DNA of 31,646 bases from Rodentolepis nana (taxonomy: Eukaryota > Platyhelminthes > Cestoda > Cyclophyllidea > Hymenolepididae), in assembly GCA_900617975.1 (NCBI GenBank), contig UZAE01012790.1, positions 1 through 31,646 on the forward strand. The letters run 5' to 3'. Positions 31,589 to 31,646 of the stretch are shown piece after piece. A program made the translations under genes and the position numbers. Each line of letters opens with the position of its first letter. Positions within the stretch are counted from its first letter, which is position 1. A model generated the notes under the pieces. The model was not told the DNA's origin and ran no database searches. It saw only the letters and a program-made list of their open reading frames with translations.

Positions 31589-31646
31589 GTCAGCAACATC
31601 GGGTATTCCCATCCCGTCACCTACGCAAGTACTAACCCGGCCCGAC
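31589..31646 (-). rRNA. 5S rRNA-like sequence, 3' half (cut by window edge)
   Basis: The minus strand reads GTCGGGCC, GGGTTAGTACTTG, GGTGAC, then TGGGAATACC and ends near GTTGCTGAC. These blocks match in order and spacing the conserved 3' half of eukaryotic 5S rRNA (GTCGGGCC.GGTTAGTACTTG..TGGGAATACC), the product that sits in the large ribosomal subunit. Between the blocks, bases of the internal control region differ from the usual GGATGGG.GACCGCC. A local stem CGGGT/ACCCG is nevertheless preserved with different bases from the usual one. The 3' end lacks a TTTT terminator (TTCTTA instead) and the SINE starts 6 bp later. It may be a divergent gene, a pseudogene or the head of a chimeric retroposon. 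The 5' half is outside the window. Confidence 0.75.

Overview
The window looks like non-coding DNA (intergenic or long-intron) from an AT-rich animal-type eukaryotic genome. Dense stop codons in all frames, many microsatellites, long homopolymer G/C tracts and a high load of one short interspersed repeat point that way. There are no operons, ribosome binding sites or bacterial gene spacing. The species cannot be fixed from the sequence. No reading frame matches a protein family I recognise, and most open frames are chance or lie inside the repeat.

The dominant feature is a previously unrecognised (to me) SINE-like family of about 320 bp, with 13 full or partial copies (about 4.2 kb) on both strands. 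In its sense orientation it starts with GGGGTGTGCGATAGACTTACC-like sequence. A 65-nt head follows that can fold on itself, then a pyrimidine-rich body, a small 3' hairpin (TGATAACTATCA) and a (AAAT)n/(AAATAAAT)n tail. Several copies are bounded by target-site duplications: a perfect 12 bp around 19405-19727, 10 bp around 24652-24977 and 9 bp around 29108-30359, and 11/14 matches at 2379-2808 and 18545-18855. This is the mark of LINE-type target-primed insertion, so the element is treated as a non-autonomous retroposon.

Layout: 1-5000 carries copies 1-4 plus a poly-C tract and a TA repeat. 5000-9300 holds copies 5 and 6 and the only stretches that look at all like exons: a possible plus-strand two-exon model (6786-6975 joined to 8240-8490, with copy 5 in the intron) and a possible minus-strand terminal exon (6297-6564). 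9300-18530 is a 9.2 kb stretch free of the SINE, with a CpG/CCAAT patch near 13.3 kb, a cluster of CCAAT and CRE-like motifs near 15.2-15.5 kb and a perfect 13-bp inverted repeat near 14.8 kb. 18.5-19.7 kb has copies 7 and 8. 19.7-24.6 kb is mostly featureless apart from G/C tracts. 24.6-28 kb has copies 9-11.

The last part is the most interesting. At 29108-30359 one insertion, bounded by a single 9-bp duplication, contains a 'stuttered' SINE about 3.9 times normal length in which each internal module is repeated locally. At the right edge, the minus strand carries the 3' half of a 5S rRNA-like sequence (31589-31646) ending 6 bp before the start of SINE copy 13 in the same orientation. This suggests either a 5S-headed form of the element or insertion directly behind a 5S gene.
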